The notes: generated by a model from the letters alone, not told the origin. A stretch of 64,000 nucleotides of DNA from Caldibacillus debilis DSM 16016 (GCF_000383875.1 NZ_KB912918.1:150-64149), one strand, 5' to 3'. Positions 1 to 9,556 are shown, counted from the first letter of the stretch. A program made the numbers and translations.

Positions 1-291
1 AATGGGGCGGAAGGCATCCTTCAAACCAAGGAAGAATTGCATCAATTTTATCAACGTGTCGAAGAGTCAGGGATTGAAGCGTTTCAACGCTGTGTTCGGA
101 CTTTGAGGAATTGGGAAATGGAAATCCTGAACAGTTTTATTTTTGGCTACACGAATGGCTTTTTGGAAGGGATCAATAACCACACGAAAGTGATGAAGCG
201 AAATGCGTATGGATTCAGGAACTTCGAGCGGGCAAGGGCCAGGATCCTGCTTACATACAAGTATAAAAGAATCGGGGTCCATGTGGGGTAA
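1..291 (+). CDS. ISL3-family transposase, C-terminal part (truncated by window edge)
   Basis: The frame is open from base 1 to a TAA at 289-291. It encodes the last 96 residues of a DDE transposase, including the stretch GFLEGINNHTKVMKRNAYGF followed by RNFERARARILLTYKY, which I recognise as the C-terminal signature of ISL3 (IS1167/IS1193-like) transposases. The catalytic D/D part would lie upstream, outside the window, so intactness cannot be judged. The protein would catalyse movement of its own element. Confidence 0.8.
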   Translation, partial: NGAEGILQTKEELHQFYQRVEESGIEAFQRCVRTLRNWEMEILNSFIFGYTNGFLEGINNHTKVMKRNAYGFRNFERARARILLTYKYKRIGVHVG

Positions 292-329
292 GGCCGCAGG
301 CCCCCACCCCAACATTTGACAAAGGACCC
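1..329 (+). mobile_element. 3' end of an ISL3-type insertion sequence (left part outside window)
   Basis: The transposase tail is followed by a GC-rich non-coding end (about 292-329) running through the stretch CCCCCACCCCAACATTTGAC to AAAGGACCC at 321-329. Read on the other strand this gives a GGGTCCTTTGTCAAA-type terminus, as expected for an ISL3 inverted repeat. The terminus lies only two bases from the stop codon of the plsY-like gene. A diverged copy of the last ~150 bp is present at 31103-31249. The outer boundary is inferred from that second copy; the left end is outside the window. Confidence 0.75.
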
Positions 330-331
330 TT

Positions 332-964
332 TTATACCGTATAATGTTTTTCCTCTTTTTTCATCCGTTTGTTCTTAATGATGAGAATGATTCCTCTTTT
401 GTTTTTATGAAAGAGGAGGAGGAAATTCCCCAGCCAAATCCACTGGATGTATGCCGGATATGTTTGATGATAGAAATAAATGTACAAGAACAGCATTCCC
501 AGGGTGGTCTGGAAACCGTCTTCCTCGCTGGTTACCGGATTCCCCTTTTTCATCCATTTTGTGATCACGGCCAGCACGGCCAAAATAACCGCATACATGA
601 AGGATGCGCGAAATTCGGTCAAGCCGCTCCAGACGCCGAAACTGACCGCTATGCTTTTTCCTCCCCTTCCTTTCATAAACGGCGAAAAAGCATGCCCGTA
701 AATCGGGGCGAGGGCAATGGGGATGAATTGGTAATTTTGTGCCATCTCCCATTCTTTAATCAGGACAATCGGGATATAACCTTTCATAAAATCGAGGAAA
801 ATTCCCGTCAGCCCGTATTTGTAACCGGCCGCCTTCCATAAATTGGCCGCGCCGGGATTCCCGTCGCCGACCTCGGTAATGTTTTTCTTTTTCAAAAGAC
901 CCAGCCAATAGGAAAACATGAGCGAACCGCTTAAAAAGCAAAGGATGGTTAACAGGAGGATCAT
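332..964 (-). CDS. PlsY-like acyl-phosphate:glycerol-3-phosphate acyltransferase family protein
   Basis: A 210-residue polytopic membrane protein of the PlsY family. The family transfers an acyl group from acyl-phosphate to glycerol-3-phosphate at the cytoplasmic membrane. Recognisable PlsY blocks are GDGNPGAAN (motif 2) and KGRGGKSIAVSFG (motif 3), with hydrophobic segments between. I start at the ATG at 964 because GGGAAGGAG lies 8 bases upstream; that ATG follows the upstream glycosyltransferase stop (966-968) by one base, so the two are translationally coupled. The partner suggests a specialised paralogue acylating a glycolipid or carotenoid glycoside rather than the housekeeping PlsY, which is inference. 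The 3' end touches an IS terminus, so the extreme C-terminus may have been altered. Confidence 0.75.
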   Translation of the reverse strand: MILLLTILCFLSGSLMFSYWLGLLKKKNITEVGDGNPGAANLWKAAGYKYGLTGIFLDFMKGYIPIVLIKEWEMAQNYQFIPIALAPIYGHAFSPFMKGRGGKSIAVSFGVWSGLTEFRASFMYAVILAVLAVITKWMKKGNPVTSEEDGFQTTLGMLFLYIYFYHQTYPAYIQWIWLGNFLLLFHKNKRGIILIIKNKRMKKEEKHYTV

Positions 965-965
965 T

Positions 966-2060
966 TTATTTTCTCCTTCCCACATCGACATACCTGCCCT
1001 TCCAAACGACGGACTTGCGAAAAACCGCCTGGTACATGGAATACATCAAGACGACGAGAAAAAAGATGACGGAAAGAAAATGAAAAATCGGATGAATGAG
1101 TCCGAATTGGCCGACAAATTTGTTTATATACAGGATAAACAGAACATTGGCCAAATATCCCAAGAAAAACGGAAAAAAGTAAGGCGTGTGCAGGAAAAAT
1201 GGAAAGAGTTCGGACAGGATGACGCCGGCCAGCCACAAACCGCTAAACACCAAAGTCGGCGCCCGCAGCAAGGAAGTGCTTAAGACCGCCCCCTTTGCGA
1301 ACCCCTCCAGCTCGCTTTTGATTCCGCCGGGATACATCCGGAAACTGACAAGACCCTTTCCGATATAATTGGCCACCGGGATGCCCGCCCGTTGGAATCT
1401 TGCGCCCAAATTCAGATCATCCAGCATTTCCGACCGGACGCTCGCATGTCCGCCGATCCTTTCATAGTCGCGGCGGGCGGCCACGATGCAAGCCCCGTAA
1501 AGCCCTTTATTTCTGTTATGCCTTTCAAAGGGAGAGGTGAACGCGAAGACCCCCAGGATATTAACAATCATCGCAAACCGTTCATAAAACCTTTTCGTGA
1601 TGTGGTAGGGAACGACGGAGATCACGCCCCCCGTCCGTTTTCTTTCCGCGATTAACGCCTGCAATGCTTCCGGTTTGAGGCGGATGTCCGCATCCAAAAA
1701 GACGAGGATATCCCCGGTGGAATGGAGATAGCCGTTCCAAACGGCCCAGTTTTTCCCCGTCCAGCCCTTCGGCAGATCGCTGAGATTGATCAAATCCACC
1801 TGGAATTTTTCGGCGATTTCCTTCGTGTTGTCCTCCGAGTGGTCGTTGACGACAATGATTTCGTCGGGCAAAAGGGTTTGTTTCTTCAATGATTCCAAAA
1901 GGTCGGGAAGATTCTTCGCTTCGTTTCTGGCCGGGATGATGACGGAGATTTTTTCATCCTGACCGGAATGCGTGCGATCCATTGGGATGGCCGTTCTCCG
2001 GAAAAGGAGAACACCGGAAAGAATACCGATACCGATCACCGCTAAGGGTATCCACTTCAT
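966..2060 (-). CDS. GT2-family glycosyltransferase (CrtQ-like), membrane-anchored
   Basis: A 364-residue protein with one N-terminal membrane segment, a GT-A catalytic domain (about 35-265) and three C-terminal membrane helices. Seen motifs are VIIPARNEAKNLPDLL at the start of the domain, the metal-binding DAD in VFLDADIRLKP, and the acceptor-side EMLDDLNLGARF. This architecture and length match staphylococcal CrtQ, which glucosylates diaponeurosporenoate, and related enzymes that make glycosylated carotenoids or glycolipids. No phytoene synthase or desaturase gene is nearby, so the acceptor is unknown. It is followed after one base by the PlsY-like acyltransferase, implying a glycosylate-then-acylate pair. 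The Shine-Dalgarno before the ATG (AAGGTCGTGA) is moderate. Confidence 0.75.
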   Translation of the reverse strand: MKWIPLAVIGIGILSGVLLFRRTAIPMDRTHSGQDEKISVIIPARNEAKNLPDLLESLKKQTLLPDEIIVVNDHSEDNTKEIAEKFQVDLINLSDLPKGWTGKNWAVWNGYLHSTGDILVFLDADIRLKPEALQALIAERKRTGGVISVVPYHITKRFYERFAMIVNILGVFAFTSPFERHNRNKGLYGACIVAARRDYERIGGHASVRSEMLDDLNLGARFQRAGIPVANYIGKGLVSFRMYPGGIKSELEGFAKGAVLSTSLLRAPTLVFSGLWLAGVILSELFPFFLHTPYFFPFFLGYLANVLFILYINKFVGQFGLIHPIFHFLSVIFFLVVLMYSMYQAVFRKSVVWKGRYVDVGRRK

Positions 2061-2228
2061 TTTTTCACGACCTTTTCCGGAAAATGCAAGAATATGCGTT
2101 CTTATTTAAGGTGTCTGCCGCCAAGAAGCCGAAAAAAGCGAAAAAAAGAAGGATATGCCTACGGATGATGCAATCCCTCTTTTTTCCACGATGCCTCCCA
2201 TTCCAAGAAGAAAAGGGATGTTGTCTAT

Positions 2229-3164
2229 TTACCACAGATAGGAAAGGATGATCCCGATCGCCATGAGCATCCCGAATTGGGTGTTGGTTTTGGCGGTTGC
2301 CTTCATGGCCGGCAGCATTTCTTTCGGAGCGGTTTTGCCGATAAAGTTTCTGACGGCTTTGTACGCGGTCGGAAGGCTTAATAGAGCCAATAAAATCCAG
2401 GGCGTCATCCCTTCCGTCGCGATCAACAGAAACAGCCATAGATAGGAAACGGCAAACATGGCCGCCAAAAGGCCGATGGCCCGTTTTCTCCCGAGCAAAA
2501 TGGCGAGGGTTTTCCGGCCGCTCTTTTTGTCGCCGTCCATGTCCCGGATATTATTGGCCAAATTGATGGCCCCGATCAGAATGGCGACGGGAACGGAAAC
2601 GAGGGTTTGGGCCGTTTGAATCTCCCCTGTTTGGATGAAAACGGAAATCAAGATGATGACAACCCCCATGAAAAATCCGGAGAACAATTCCCCAAGGGGG
2701 GTGTAGGCGATGGGATAAGGCCCTCCGGTATACAAATAGCCGACCGCAATGGAAAGGGAACCGATGACGGCGATCCACCAGCTGGATTTCATGCAAATAT
2801 AGGCCCCGAGCAGGAGGGAAACGCCCACCAAAATAAAGGCGAGCCGGTACACGGTTTTCGGTTCGACGCCTTCCCGGACGATCGCGCCGCCGATGCCGAC
2901 GGAATGCTCGTTGTCCAGCCCCCTTTTGAAATCGAAGTATTCGTTGAACATGTTGGTGGCGGTTTGGATCAATAAACAGGCGATGAGCATGGCGAAAAAT
3001 AAACCGAAATGAATCCGGGTATATTCAGCGGCCAGAACCGTCCCGACGGTGACGGGGACAAAGGAAGCGGTTAACGTGTGCGGCCGCGTCAACTGCCACC
3101 AGACCCGCCATCCTTTCCTCCTGTCAAGGGTTTCCAGCGGCTTTGTCTTCGGGTCAGGCTGCAT
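2229..3164 (-). CDS. menA: 1,4-dihydroxy-2-naphthoate polyprenyltransferase
   Basis: MenA (311 aa) attaches the polyprenyl tail to 1,4-dihydroxy-2-naphthoate, giving demethylmenaquinone in the membrane. It has the UbiA-family architecture of about nine helices. Both Asp-rich motifs are visible: NMFNEYFDFKRGLD (about residue 91-104) and NNIRDMDGDKKSGRKT (about 204-219), which bind Mg-prenyl diphosphate. The ATG at 3164 has GGGGAGAG just upstream. It lies beside menFDHBE but on the opposite strand, with ohr between, so it is a separate unit of the same pathway. A weak sigma-A-like promoter (TTGATA, 17 bp, TTTAAT) can be drawn upstream around 3185-3215; this is tentative. Confidence 0.95.
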   Translation of the reverse strand: MQPDPKTKPLETLDRRKGWRVWWQLTRPHTLTASFVPVTVGTVLAAEYTRIHFGLFFAMLIACLLIQTATNMFNEYFDFKRGLDNEHSVGIGGAIVREGVEPKTVYRLAFILVGVSLLLGAYICMKSSWWIAVIGSLSIAVGYLYTGGPYPIAYTPLGELFSGFFMGVVIILISVFIQTGEIQTAQTLVSVPVAILIGAINLANNIRDMDGDKKSGRKTLAILLGRKRAIGLLAAMFAVSYLWLFLLIATEGMTPWILLALLSLPTAYKAVRNFIGKTAPKEMLPAMKATAKTNTQFGMLMAIGIILSYLW

Positions 3165-3815
3165 AACACTCTCCCCTCTATAAAGATATTAAAATGGAAT
3201 ACAGAAATAATATCAAATTCAGTTTATGTAAAAAAATCAGCAGCTGTCAAATCAATGATATCAGAAATAAGATTCCATATCCCGGAAAAAAGCCGGCCGA
3301 ACCAGAGCAGAGGAAAAAAGGAAAGGAATCCCTTTCCCTCGGGGTTACCCGTGATTTTCATCAATCACAAAGTTTTGCCGGGAATAACAAAGCCCGTTCT
3401 GGATTCCCATCGATCATAAAGACGGATCGGGGATGGGCTGGAGATGAAAGGGTACCGGACGATCCGTCGGTTTTGATAAAAAAGGAAGGCCGCGCTTGAC
3501 CTTCCGTTCCGATTTCTGCCGTCGGCAATAAAGATGGATTTGTCCCGGTTTTTATGGATGCGTGAGGCCATCGGCAGACTCACCCGGGGAAACGCCACCC
3601 GGTTCCGGCTTTGATCGCCTATGACGCGGCTGCTGATTGTCCGGCGGGAACCCGTTTTTTTTCGGTTCCGCTTCGGTTTTCCATCGGGCAGAACCGGATC
3701 TCGGACGGCCGCAAGATCAACGGGACCGCGGCGGGTGATCCAGCCGCAGCGCTTCGGTAAAGCGGTTTGCCCGGATCCGGGCCCAATTGGCGAAAAATCC
3801 GGTACCCGCCTTTGC
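3165..3815. other. 650-bp gene-free spacer between ohr and menA
   Basis: Both neighbours are on the minus strand. The part next to menA (3180-3260) is AT-rich and probably holds the menA promoter; the rest is GC-rich. Open frames exist on both strands but lack a plausible start, and the longest runs antisense or out of frame into ohr. I see no RNA gene or clear terminator. Confidence 0.5.
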
Positions 3816-4232
3816 TCAGACCGCTTTTGCGACGATTTCGACGTCGATATTGCCGCGGGTCGCTTTGGAATAGGGGCAGAATTCATGGGCGGCGTGCGCC
3901 AATTCTTCCGCCTGTTCCTGGGTGACGCCCCGGATTTCCACTTCCAGGACAACGCCGATTTTATACCCGTTGTCTTTCTCATCTTTTAGGAGGCTGACGT
4001 TGGCCGTCACCGTGGAATCGATGTTCATCCCCTTTTTTTGCGCGATGAAATTCAGGGCTCCGTCGAAGCAGGCGGAATATCCGGCGGCAAAAAGCTGTTC
4101 GGGATTGGTCGCGGCCGGTTGTTGATCCGGCTTCGGCATGGCCAATTTCAAATCGAGAACGCCGTCGCTGGATTTAACCCTTCCTTCCCTTCCGCCCTTT
4201 GCGGTAGCGGATGCCGTAAAATAAACCGTCAT
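3816..4232 (-). CDS. ohr: Organic hydroperoxide resistance protein (Ohr/OsmC family)
   Basis: A 138-residue Ohr peroxidase that reduces organic hydroperoxides using a reactive thiol. The two redox cysteines are Cys55 in GYSACFDGAL and Cys119 in HEFCPYSKATRGNI. Residues NPEQLFAAGYSACF and the overall length identify Ohr rather than OsmC. I start at the ATG at 4232, because AAAGGGG lies about 9 bases before it, while the in-frame ATG at 4241 abuts that sequence. No OhrR-type MarR regulator is adjacent, and no operator was recognised in the AT-rich stretch upstream (4240-4280). The gene is monocistronic on the minus strand between menA and menF. Confidence 0.92.
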   Translation of the reverse strand: MTVYFTASATAKGGREGRVKSSDGVLDLKLAMPKPDQQPAATNPEQLFAAGYSACFDGALNFIAQKKGMNIDSTVTANVSLLKDEKDNGYKIGVVLEVEIRGVTQEQAEELAHAAHEFCPYSKATRGNIDVEIVAKAV

Positions 4233-4766
4233 TTTCCTCATCCCCTTTAAAAAATGTATTTTTTTAAAATTTTAATCGTTTTGCTGCCAATTTGCCAATG
4301 ATCCGGTTCCAATCCGCGGTGCGCTTCCCGGACCGTTTCCGCCTTTCAACCGGCGCCGTTTGGGGGGATATAAAACGCGGTCTTCTCCGCACGACGAACC
4401 AGTTCACCCATCAGAATGGTTAACTGGGGGATAAAAACGCAATTTCTTCGAACGCGGAGGGTCCGACTAAGGGAGGAATCCGCTTTCACGGAAAGTTTTC
4501 TTCGAGCGTCAGCGGGGCCGGAACCGATCTTTACACGGCTCGGCTCTCGGCGACCCGGTTTTTTCAAACGCTTCAAAACCTCGGGCGCGGCGGACAAGAT
4601 CATTGGGGGAAAAATTTTTCCGTGATATAATGAATATTAGTGTTGAAACTTTTTAGACCATCGGAATCTTTTGACCGTTTTTTCGTCCCCTTCGTTTTGC
4701 GGAAGCCTTTCAGAGGGAAAGGGACGAACGGTTGTTTGATCGAAACAAAAAGAGGTGCAACCGGAC
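4233..4766. other. Divergent spacer between ohr and menF
   Basis: About 530 bp separates the ohr and menF starts. The ohr-proximal 4240-4280 is AT-rich and probably carries the ohr promoter. The middle (4300-4590) is GC-rich with no convincing gene. The menF promoter sits at 4603-4631, leaving an untranslated leader of roughly 130 nt in which no terminator or riboswitch was recognised. Confidence 0.5.
4603..4631 (+). promoter_or_regulatory. Putative sigma-A promoter of the men operon
   Basis: TTGGGG at 4603-4608, a 17-bp spacer, and TATAAT at 4626-4631 preceded by TG (extended -10). This is the best promoter in the spacer and lies about 135 bp before the menF start. Confidence 0.6.
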
Positions 4767-6185
4767 ATGAATGGGCCATTTGCTGCAGAAAGAGGGGCCG
4801 ATTTTCCTTCATCCGAAAATGTTCTTATAAGCAAGGTTGTTAAGGTGAAAAATATCGATCCCTTAAAATTTTTCCTTGAAAACCGAAGATTTTTCCCCGG
4901 CCGGAATTTCTTTTGGAAGGAAAAGGATTCGGATTTTTTTATGGCCGGTTTTGGCGCTGCGAAAATCATCCGTTTTCGGGAAAAAAAGGACCGCTTTTTG
5001 GAACTGAAACGTTATTGGGAAGATATATGTGAAAAACTAATCATTAATAATCCCTATGGACCGGTCCGCGGAACGGGACCTTTGTTGTTCGGCGGCTTTT
5101 CTTTCCGGCCGTTAAAAGATGGGGCGTTATGGGGGAATTTTCTGGACGGCTTTTTTTATTTGCCCCGTTATTTGTTGACGAAGGCGGACGGGGAAACCTA
5201 TTTGACGGTTAACGGCGGGGAGGAGGAAGCCGTCCCGGAATGGGTGAATCGGTTTTCGGAGGAAGCGGAAGGATCCGGCTTGGCCGAAATGTTCCCCGAT
5301 GAAAGCGGTTTTGGCGCCGGCGCTTACCCGGCAAAGGGCACGGAACTTCAGCCGGAGCGGTGGAAGGAACATGTCGGGAAGGCCATATCCCTTTTAAAGG
5401 AAGGCTATGGGGAAAAAGTCGTTTTGGCCCGGGAAATGAAGGTTGCCTGCGAAGGCGGGATCGACGCGGGCATGGTGCTGGCGAATCTATTCCGGAGCCA
5501 AACCGCCAATTATCTGTTTTTGTTGGAAAACGGCGGGGAAGCTTTCATCGGGGCGTCCCCGGAGAGGCTCGCCAGAAAAGACGGGGAACGGATCTTTTCC
5601 GAATGTGTGGCCGGTTCGGCGCCGCGGGGGAAAGACCCGCAGGAAGACGAACGGATCGGCCGGGAATTGTTAAGCGATGAGAAAAATTTGCAGGAGCACC
5701 GGTTCGTCGTGGAGATGATCACCGGGGCCATGGCCCGGTATTGCCGGGATCTTCGCGTCCCCGAACAACCGGTGATTTTAAACAATCCGGATATTAAACA
5801 TTTATATACCCCGGTTGCCGGCATATTGCGGGAGGACGGCGCCTTCTTCGACGTTCTCCGTTCCCTCCATCCGACCCCCGCTTTGGGAGGGACCCCCCGG
5901 GATGTGGCGCTGGAATTGATCGGCCGGTTGGAATTGTTTGAACGGGGATTGTACGGCGCGCCGATCGGATGGGTCGATCACCGGATGGACGGAGAGTTTG
6001 CCGTGGGGATCCGGTCCGCCCTCATCCGGGGCAATGAGGCCCGCTTGTTTGCCGGCTGCGGGATCGTGAAAGACTCCGAAGCGGAAAAAGAGTTTGCGGA
6101 AACGAGGGTAAAATTCCGTCCGATGTTGCGGGCCCTTTGCGGAAAGACTTGGGATGACGGAGGGATGTTCGATGAGCGGGAATGA
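4767..6185 (+). CDS. menF: Isochorismate synthase
   Basis: MenF (472 aa) converts chorismate to isochorismate, the committed step of menaquinone synthesis. The C-terminal chorismate-binding domain (about 205-460) shows AFIGASPERLARKDG, HPTPALGGTPRD and the terminal FAGCGIVKDSEAEKEFAETR. The N-terminal part includes DPLKFF and NFFWKEKDSDFFMAGFG, matching Bacillus MenF. I choose the ATG at 4767 with AGAGGTG nine bases upstream; a GTG at 4755 is in frame but overlaps that ribosome-binding site. It is the first gene of menFDHBE and overlaps menD by 14 bp. Confidence 0.95.
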   Translation: MNGPFAAERGADFPSSENVLISKVVKVKNIDPLKFFLENRRFFPGRNFFWKEKDSDFFMAGFGAAKIIRFREKKDRFLELKRYWEDICEKLIINNPYGPVRGTGPLLFGGFSFRPLKDGALWGNFLDGFFYLPRYLLTKADGETYLTVNGGEEEAVPEWVNRFSEEAEGSGLAEMFPDESGFGAGAYPAKGTELQPERWKEHVGKAISLLKEGYGEKVVLAREMKVACEGGIDAGMVLANLFRSQTANYLFLLENGGEAFIGASPERLARKDGERIFSECVAGSAPRGKDPQEDERIGRELLSDEKNLQEHRFVVEMITGAMARYCRDLRVPEQPVILNNPDIKHLYTPVAGILREDGAFFDVLRSLHPTPALGGTPRDVALELIGRLELFERGLYGAPIGWVDHRMDGEFAVGIRSALIRGNEARLFAGCGIVKDSEAEKEFAETRVKFRPMLRALCGKTWDDGGMFDERE

Positions 6186-7920
6186 GGCATTAACCAAATA
6201 TGCGGGGGCATTTATCGATGAATTGGCCAAATCGGGGGTAAAAAAAATCGTCATCAGCCCGGGGTCCCGGTCGACGCCTTTGGCCTTGCTCGCCATGGAA
6301 CATCCGGACTTGGACTGTTACGTTCTCGTGGACGAGCGTTCGGCGGCTTTTTTCGCCATGGGCGCCGCGAAAGCGGGGAAGGAACCGGTGGCGATTTTGT
6401 GCACGTCGGGGACGGCGGCGGCCAATTATTTTCCCGCCGTCATTGAAGCCTGCCTGTCCCGGGTGCCGCTCGTGGTCATCACGGCGGACCGCCCCCATGA
6501 ATTGCGGGATGTCGGGGCGCCGCAGACGATCGATCAAGTCCGTTTGTACGGGAATTTCGTCAAATGGTTTCAAGATTTGCCGCTGGCGGAAGTTTCCGGC
6601 ACGATGCTCAAATTCGTCCGGACCGTTTCCGCCCGGGCCGTTCATACGGCCAAGCAAAATCCCGCCGGCCCGGTCCATATCAATTTTCCCCTGCGGGAAC
6701 CGCTTCTGCCGGAGGAGGATTTCTTTTCCGGGGAAATGCCGGCGGCCCCGCGGGTCGTCTTTCGCGATCCGGTGATGACCTTGGACGAAAGGGAGTTTGC
6801 CGCCTTGTCTTCCCGTTTGCCGGAAAAGGGGCTGTTCATCTGCGGTCCGATGGAAATGGCCGATGACCGGTTTTTCCGATCCCTTCTCCGTCTGGCCGAA
6901 GCCTTGCATTATCCGGTCCTCGCCGATCCGTTGTCCCAGCTGAGAAGCCGGGCGCCCGAACATTCCCCGTTGGTCGATAGCTACGATGCCTTTTTGCGGA
7001 ATCCGGATGTGCGCCGGTCGTTAAAGCCGGAACTGATCATCCGCTTCGGCGCGATGCCCGTTTCCAAAGCGCTTCATTTTTACCTCCAGGAACACGGGGA
7101 AGTCCCCCAATGGGTCGTCGACTCCGGGCGGGGTTTTCGCGATCCGGCGTACGGCGGAAGCGAATGGATTTATTGCGACGAATCGGTCTTTTGCGAGGAA
7201 ATGCTGAAACATCCGGCTCCCTTCCGCACCGCGGGCGAATGGGAAGGGACCTGGAAAAGCATGAACGCCAGGGCAAAAAAAATCATGGCCGAAATCGGCG
7301 GCGAAGAAGGGATAGCGGAAGGGAAGATCTTTTACCATTTGCCGGAATTCCTTCCGGATCATGCCGCCCTTTATGTCGGCAACAGCATGCCCATCCGCGA
7401 CATGGATTCGTTTTTCTTTGCCTGCCAAAAGCCGGTCCGGGTCTACGGCAACCGGGGGGCCAGCGGCATCGACGGCGTCGTATCTTCCGCCATGGGGGCG
7501 AGCCTGTTCCATCCGCATACCTATCTGTTGATCGGCGATTTAAGCTTTTATCATGACTTGAACGGCCTGCTGGCGGCAAAGCTGTACGGCTTAAATCTTA
7601 CGGTTGTCTTGATCAACAATAACGGCGGCGGCATCTTTTCCCTCCTTCCCCAGGCGGAGCGGCCGAAGCATTTCGAAGCGCTGTTCGGGACGCCGACGGA
7701 TCTCGATTTTAAGCATGCGGCGCGACTATACGGCGCTTATTACGCCTGCCCCGAAACGTGGGAGGAATTTTGCGGGACGATGGCGAAGGTAAGGGACATG
7801 GACGGATTGAAGATCGTCGAAGTCCGCACCGGCCGGAAGAGGAACGCGGCGATCCGCAAAGGGCTGTGGGCAAAGGTTTCCCGGGAAATCGCCGGACTTC
7901 CGCGGGAGGATGGGCGATGA
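6172..7920 (+). CDS. menD: 2-succinyl-5-enolpyruvyl-6-hydroxy-3-cyclohexene-1-carboxylate synthase
   Basis: MenD (582 aa) is a thiamine-diphosphate enzyme that joins 2-oxoglutarate-derived succinic semialdehyde to isochorismate. Visible features are SPGSRSTPLAL near residue 29, the cofactor-activating Glu55 in VDERSAAFF, and CTSGTAAANYFPA. The ThDP/Mg part is GDLSFYHDLNGL followed by LINNNGGGIFSLL. The start is the ATG at 6172, with GGAGGG seven bases upstream inside the end of menF; the alternative at 6154 would add six residues without a ribosome-binding site. It overlaps menH by four bases (ATGA), indicating coupled translation. Confidence 0.96.
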   Translation: MSGNEALTKYAGAFIDELAKSGVKKIVISPGSRSTPLALLAMEHPDLDCYVLVDERSAAFFAMGAAKAGKEPVAILCTSGTAAANYFPAVIEACLSRVPLVVITADRPHELRDVGAPQTIDQVRLYGNFVKWFQDLPLAEVSGTMLKFVRTVSARAVHTAKQNPAGPVHINFPLREPLLPEEDFFSGEMPAAPRVVFRDPVMTLDEREFAALSSRLPEKGLFICGPMEMADDRFFRSLLRLAEALHYPVLADPLSQLRSRAPEHSPLVDSYDAFLRNPDVRRSLKPELIIRFGAMPVSKALHFYLQEHGEVPQWVVDSGRGFRDPAYGGSEWIYCDESVFCEEMLKHPAPFRTAGEWEGTWKSMNARAKKIMAEIGGEEGIAEGKIFYHLPEFLPDHAALYVGNSMPIRDMDSFFFACQKPVRVYGNRGASGIDGVVSSAMGASLFHPHTYLLIGDLSFYHDLNGLLAAKLYGLNLTVVLINNNGGGIFSLLPQAERPKHFEALFGTPTDLDFKHAARLYGAYYACPETWEEFCGTMAKVRDMDGLKIVEVRTGRKRNAAIRKGLWAKVSREIAGLPREDGR

Positions 7921-8756
7921 TTTTGACGATCAACGGCATGCCCTATTCCTTTATGCAAACCGGAGAAGGGGAACCGTTGCTGCTTTTGCACGGTTTTACA
8001 GGGGACAAAAACGATTGGGCGCCCTTTTTTCCGCTCTGGGGCGAACATTTCCGCGTCATTGCCGTAGATCTTCCCGGACACGGGGAGACGGGAAAGCCGA
8101 AGGATGTCAGCCGGTACAGGATGGAATCCGTCGTCAGGGACATCGACGAACTGCTCGGCAAACTGGACGTCCGCCGGGTCCATGTGTTGGGCTATTCGAT
8201 GGGGGGAAGGACCGCCCTCGCCTACGCGATTCTCCGGCCGGGACGGATCCGTTCGTTGATTTTGGAAGGCGCCTCTCCCGGATTGAAAACGGAAGAAGAA
8301 AGGGAGGCAAGAAAAAAATCCGACGAGCTTTTGGCCGAACGGATCCTGAAAAATGGGCTGGCGGATTTCGTCGATTATTGGCGGGAGCTCCCCCTTTTCC
8401 GGACCCAGAAGGAATTGCCGGAACCGGTTTATGAAAGGCTGTGGCGGAAGCGGCTGGCCAACGACCCTTACGGGCTGGCTTACAGCCTCCGCGGCATGGG
8501 GACGGGGGTGCAGCCTTCCTTTTGGGAGGATTTGCCCAGGCTCGATATCCCGGTTCTGCTCCTCGCCGGGGAAAGGGACGGGAAATTTCTTCGGATTGGC
8601 CGGGAGATGGAAAAAGCGATCAAGAAGGCCAAATTGGTCGCCGTCCCCGGGGCGGGCCATGCGGCCCATGTGGAAAATCCGAGTTTTTTTGGTAAAATTG
8701 TTATGAAATTCATCAAGGAAAGTGAGGGTGAACCGCTTTGCCGAGAGAATGGGTGA
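7917..8756 (+). CDS. menH: 2-succinyl-6-hydroxy-2,4-cyclohexadiene-1-carboxylate synthase
   Basis: An alpha/beta hydrolase of 279 residues (B. subtilis YtxM/MenH) that eliminates pyruvate from the MenD product. The nucleophile elbow is GYSMGG with Ser94; the oxyanion-side [10 protein letters not shown] is near residue 25; the catalytic His is in [12 protein letters not shown] near the C-terminus, and the acid Asp in [10 protein letters not shown]. The ATG at 7917 overlaps the menD stop (ATGA) and is preceded by GGGAGGA. The 3' end overlaps menB by 19 bp. Position between menD and menB supports MenH over a generic hydrolase. Confidence 0.93.
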   Translation: MILTINGMPYSFMQTGEGEPLLLLHGFTGDKNDWAPFFPLWGEHFRVIAVDLPGHGETGKPKDVSRYRMESVVRDIDELLGKLDVRRVHVLGYSMGGRTALAYAILRPGRIRSLILEGASPGLKTEEEREARKKSDELLAERILKNGLADFVDYWRELPLFRTQKELPEPVYERLWRKRLANDPYGLAYSLRGMGTGVQPSFWEDLPRLDIPVLLLAGERDGKFLRIGREMEKAIKKAKLVAVPGAGHAAHVENPSFFGKIVMKFIKESEGEPLCRENG

Positions 8757-9556
8757 AGGTGAAAGATTATGAGGATATAAAATACGAAACCTACAACGGG
8801 ATCGCCAAAATAACGATCAACCGTCCGGAAGTGCGCAACGCCTTCCGTCCGAAAACGGTCGCCGAGATGATTGACGCCTTCAGCCATGCGCGGGATGATT
8901 CGAGCATCGGCGTGATCATTTTGACCGGGGAAGGCAAGGAGGCCTTCTGCGCCGGCGGGGACCAGAAGGTGCGCGGCCACGGCGGGTACGTCGGGGAAGA
9001 CCATATTCCCCGCTTGAACGTCCTGGATTTACAGCGGCTCATCCGCGTCATACCGAAACCGGTTATCGCCATGGTCGCCGGCTACGCCATCGGCGGAGGA
9101 CATGTGCTGCATGTCGTTTGTGATTTGACCATCGCCGCCGACAATGCCATCTTCGGACAATCCGGTCCGAAAGTGGGAAGCTTCGACGGCGGATACGGCG
9201 CCGGATATTTGGCGAGAATCATCGGCCACAAACGGGCGAGGGAAATGTGGTATTTGTGCCGGCAATATACCGCCCAGGAAGCTTACGAAATGGGGCTTGT
9301 CAACAAGGTCGTCCCCCTGGATCAGCTGGAAGAGGAAACGGTGAAATGGGCGGAAGAAATTTTGGAAAAAAGCCCGACGGCGATCCGCTTCTTGAAGGCC
9401 GCTTTCAACGCGGATTCGGACGGCCTCGCCGGCCTTCAGCAATTGGCCGGGGACGCGACCTTGCTGTTCTATACGACCGATGAGGCGAAGGAAGGCAGGG
9501 ACGCCTTTAAGGAAAAACGGAAACCCGACTTCAGCAAGTTCCCCCGTTTTCCGTGA
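8738..9556 (+). CDS. menB: 1,4-dihydroxy-2-naphthoyl-CoA synthase
   Basis: MenB (272 aa) is a crotonase-fold enzyme that closes the second ring of o-succinylbenzoyl-CoA. Motifs include [36 protein letters not shown] and [20 protein letters not shown]. The C-terminus [15 protein letters not shown] is the standard MenB ending. The TTG at 8738 gives [20 protein letters not shown], colinear with Bacillus MenB, and has GAGGGTGA upstream. Its start lies inside menH, and a terminator-like hairpin follows about 50 bp after its stop, before menE. Confidence 0.97.
   Translation: MPREWVKVKDYEDIKYETYNGIAKITINRPEVRNAFRPKTVAEMIDAFSHARDDSSIGVIILTGEGKEAFCAGGDQKVRGHGGYVGEDHIPRLNVLDLQRLIRVIPKPVIAMVAGYAIGGGHVLHVVCDLTIAADNAIFGQSGPKVGSFDGGYGAGYLARIIGHKRAREMWYLCRQYTAQEAYEMGLVNKVVPLDQLEEETVKWAEEILEKSPTAIRFLKAAFNADSDGLAGLQQLAGDATLLFYTTDEAKEGRDAFKEKRKPDFSKFPRFP

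Noticed and set aside
3365-3982. 205-codon minus-strand frame between menA and ohr
   Set aside because: It overlaps ohr out of frame, is rich in Arg/Ser/Pro as random GC-rich frames are, and has no start signal.
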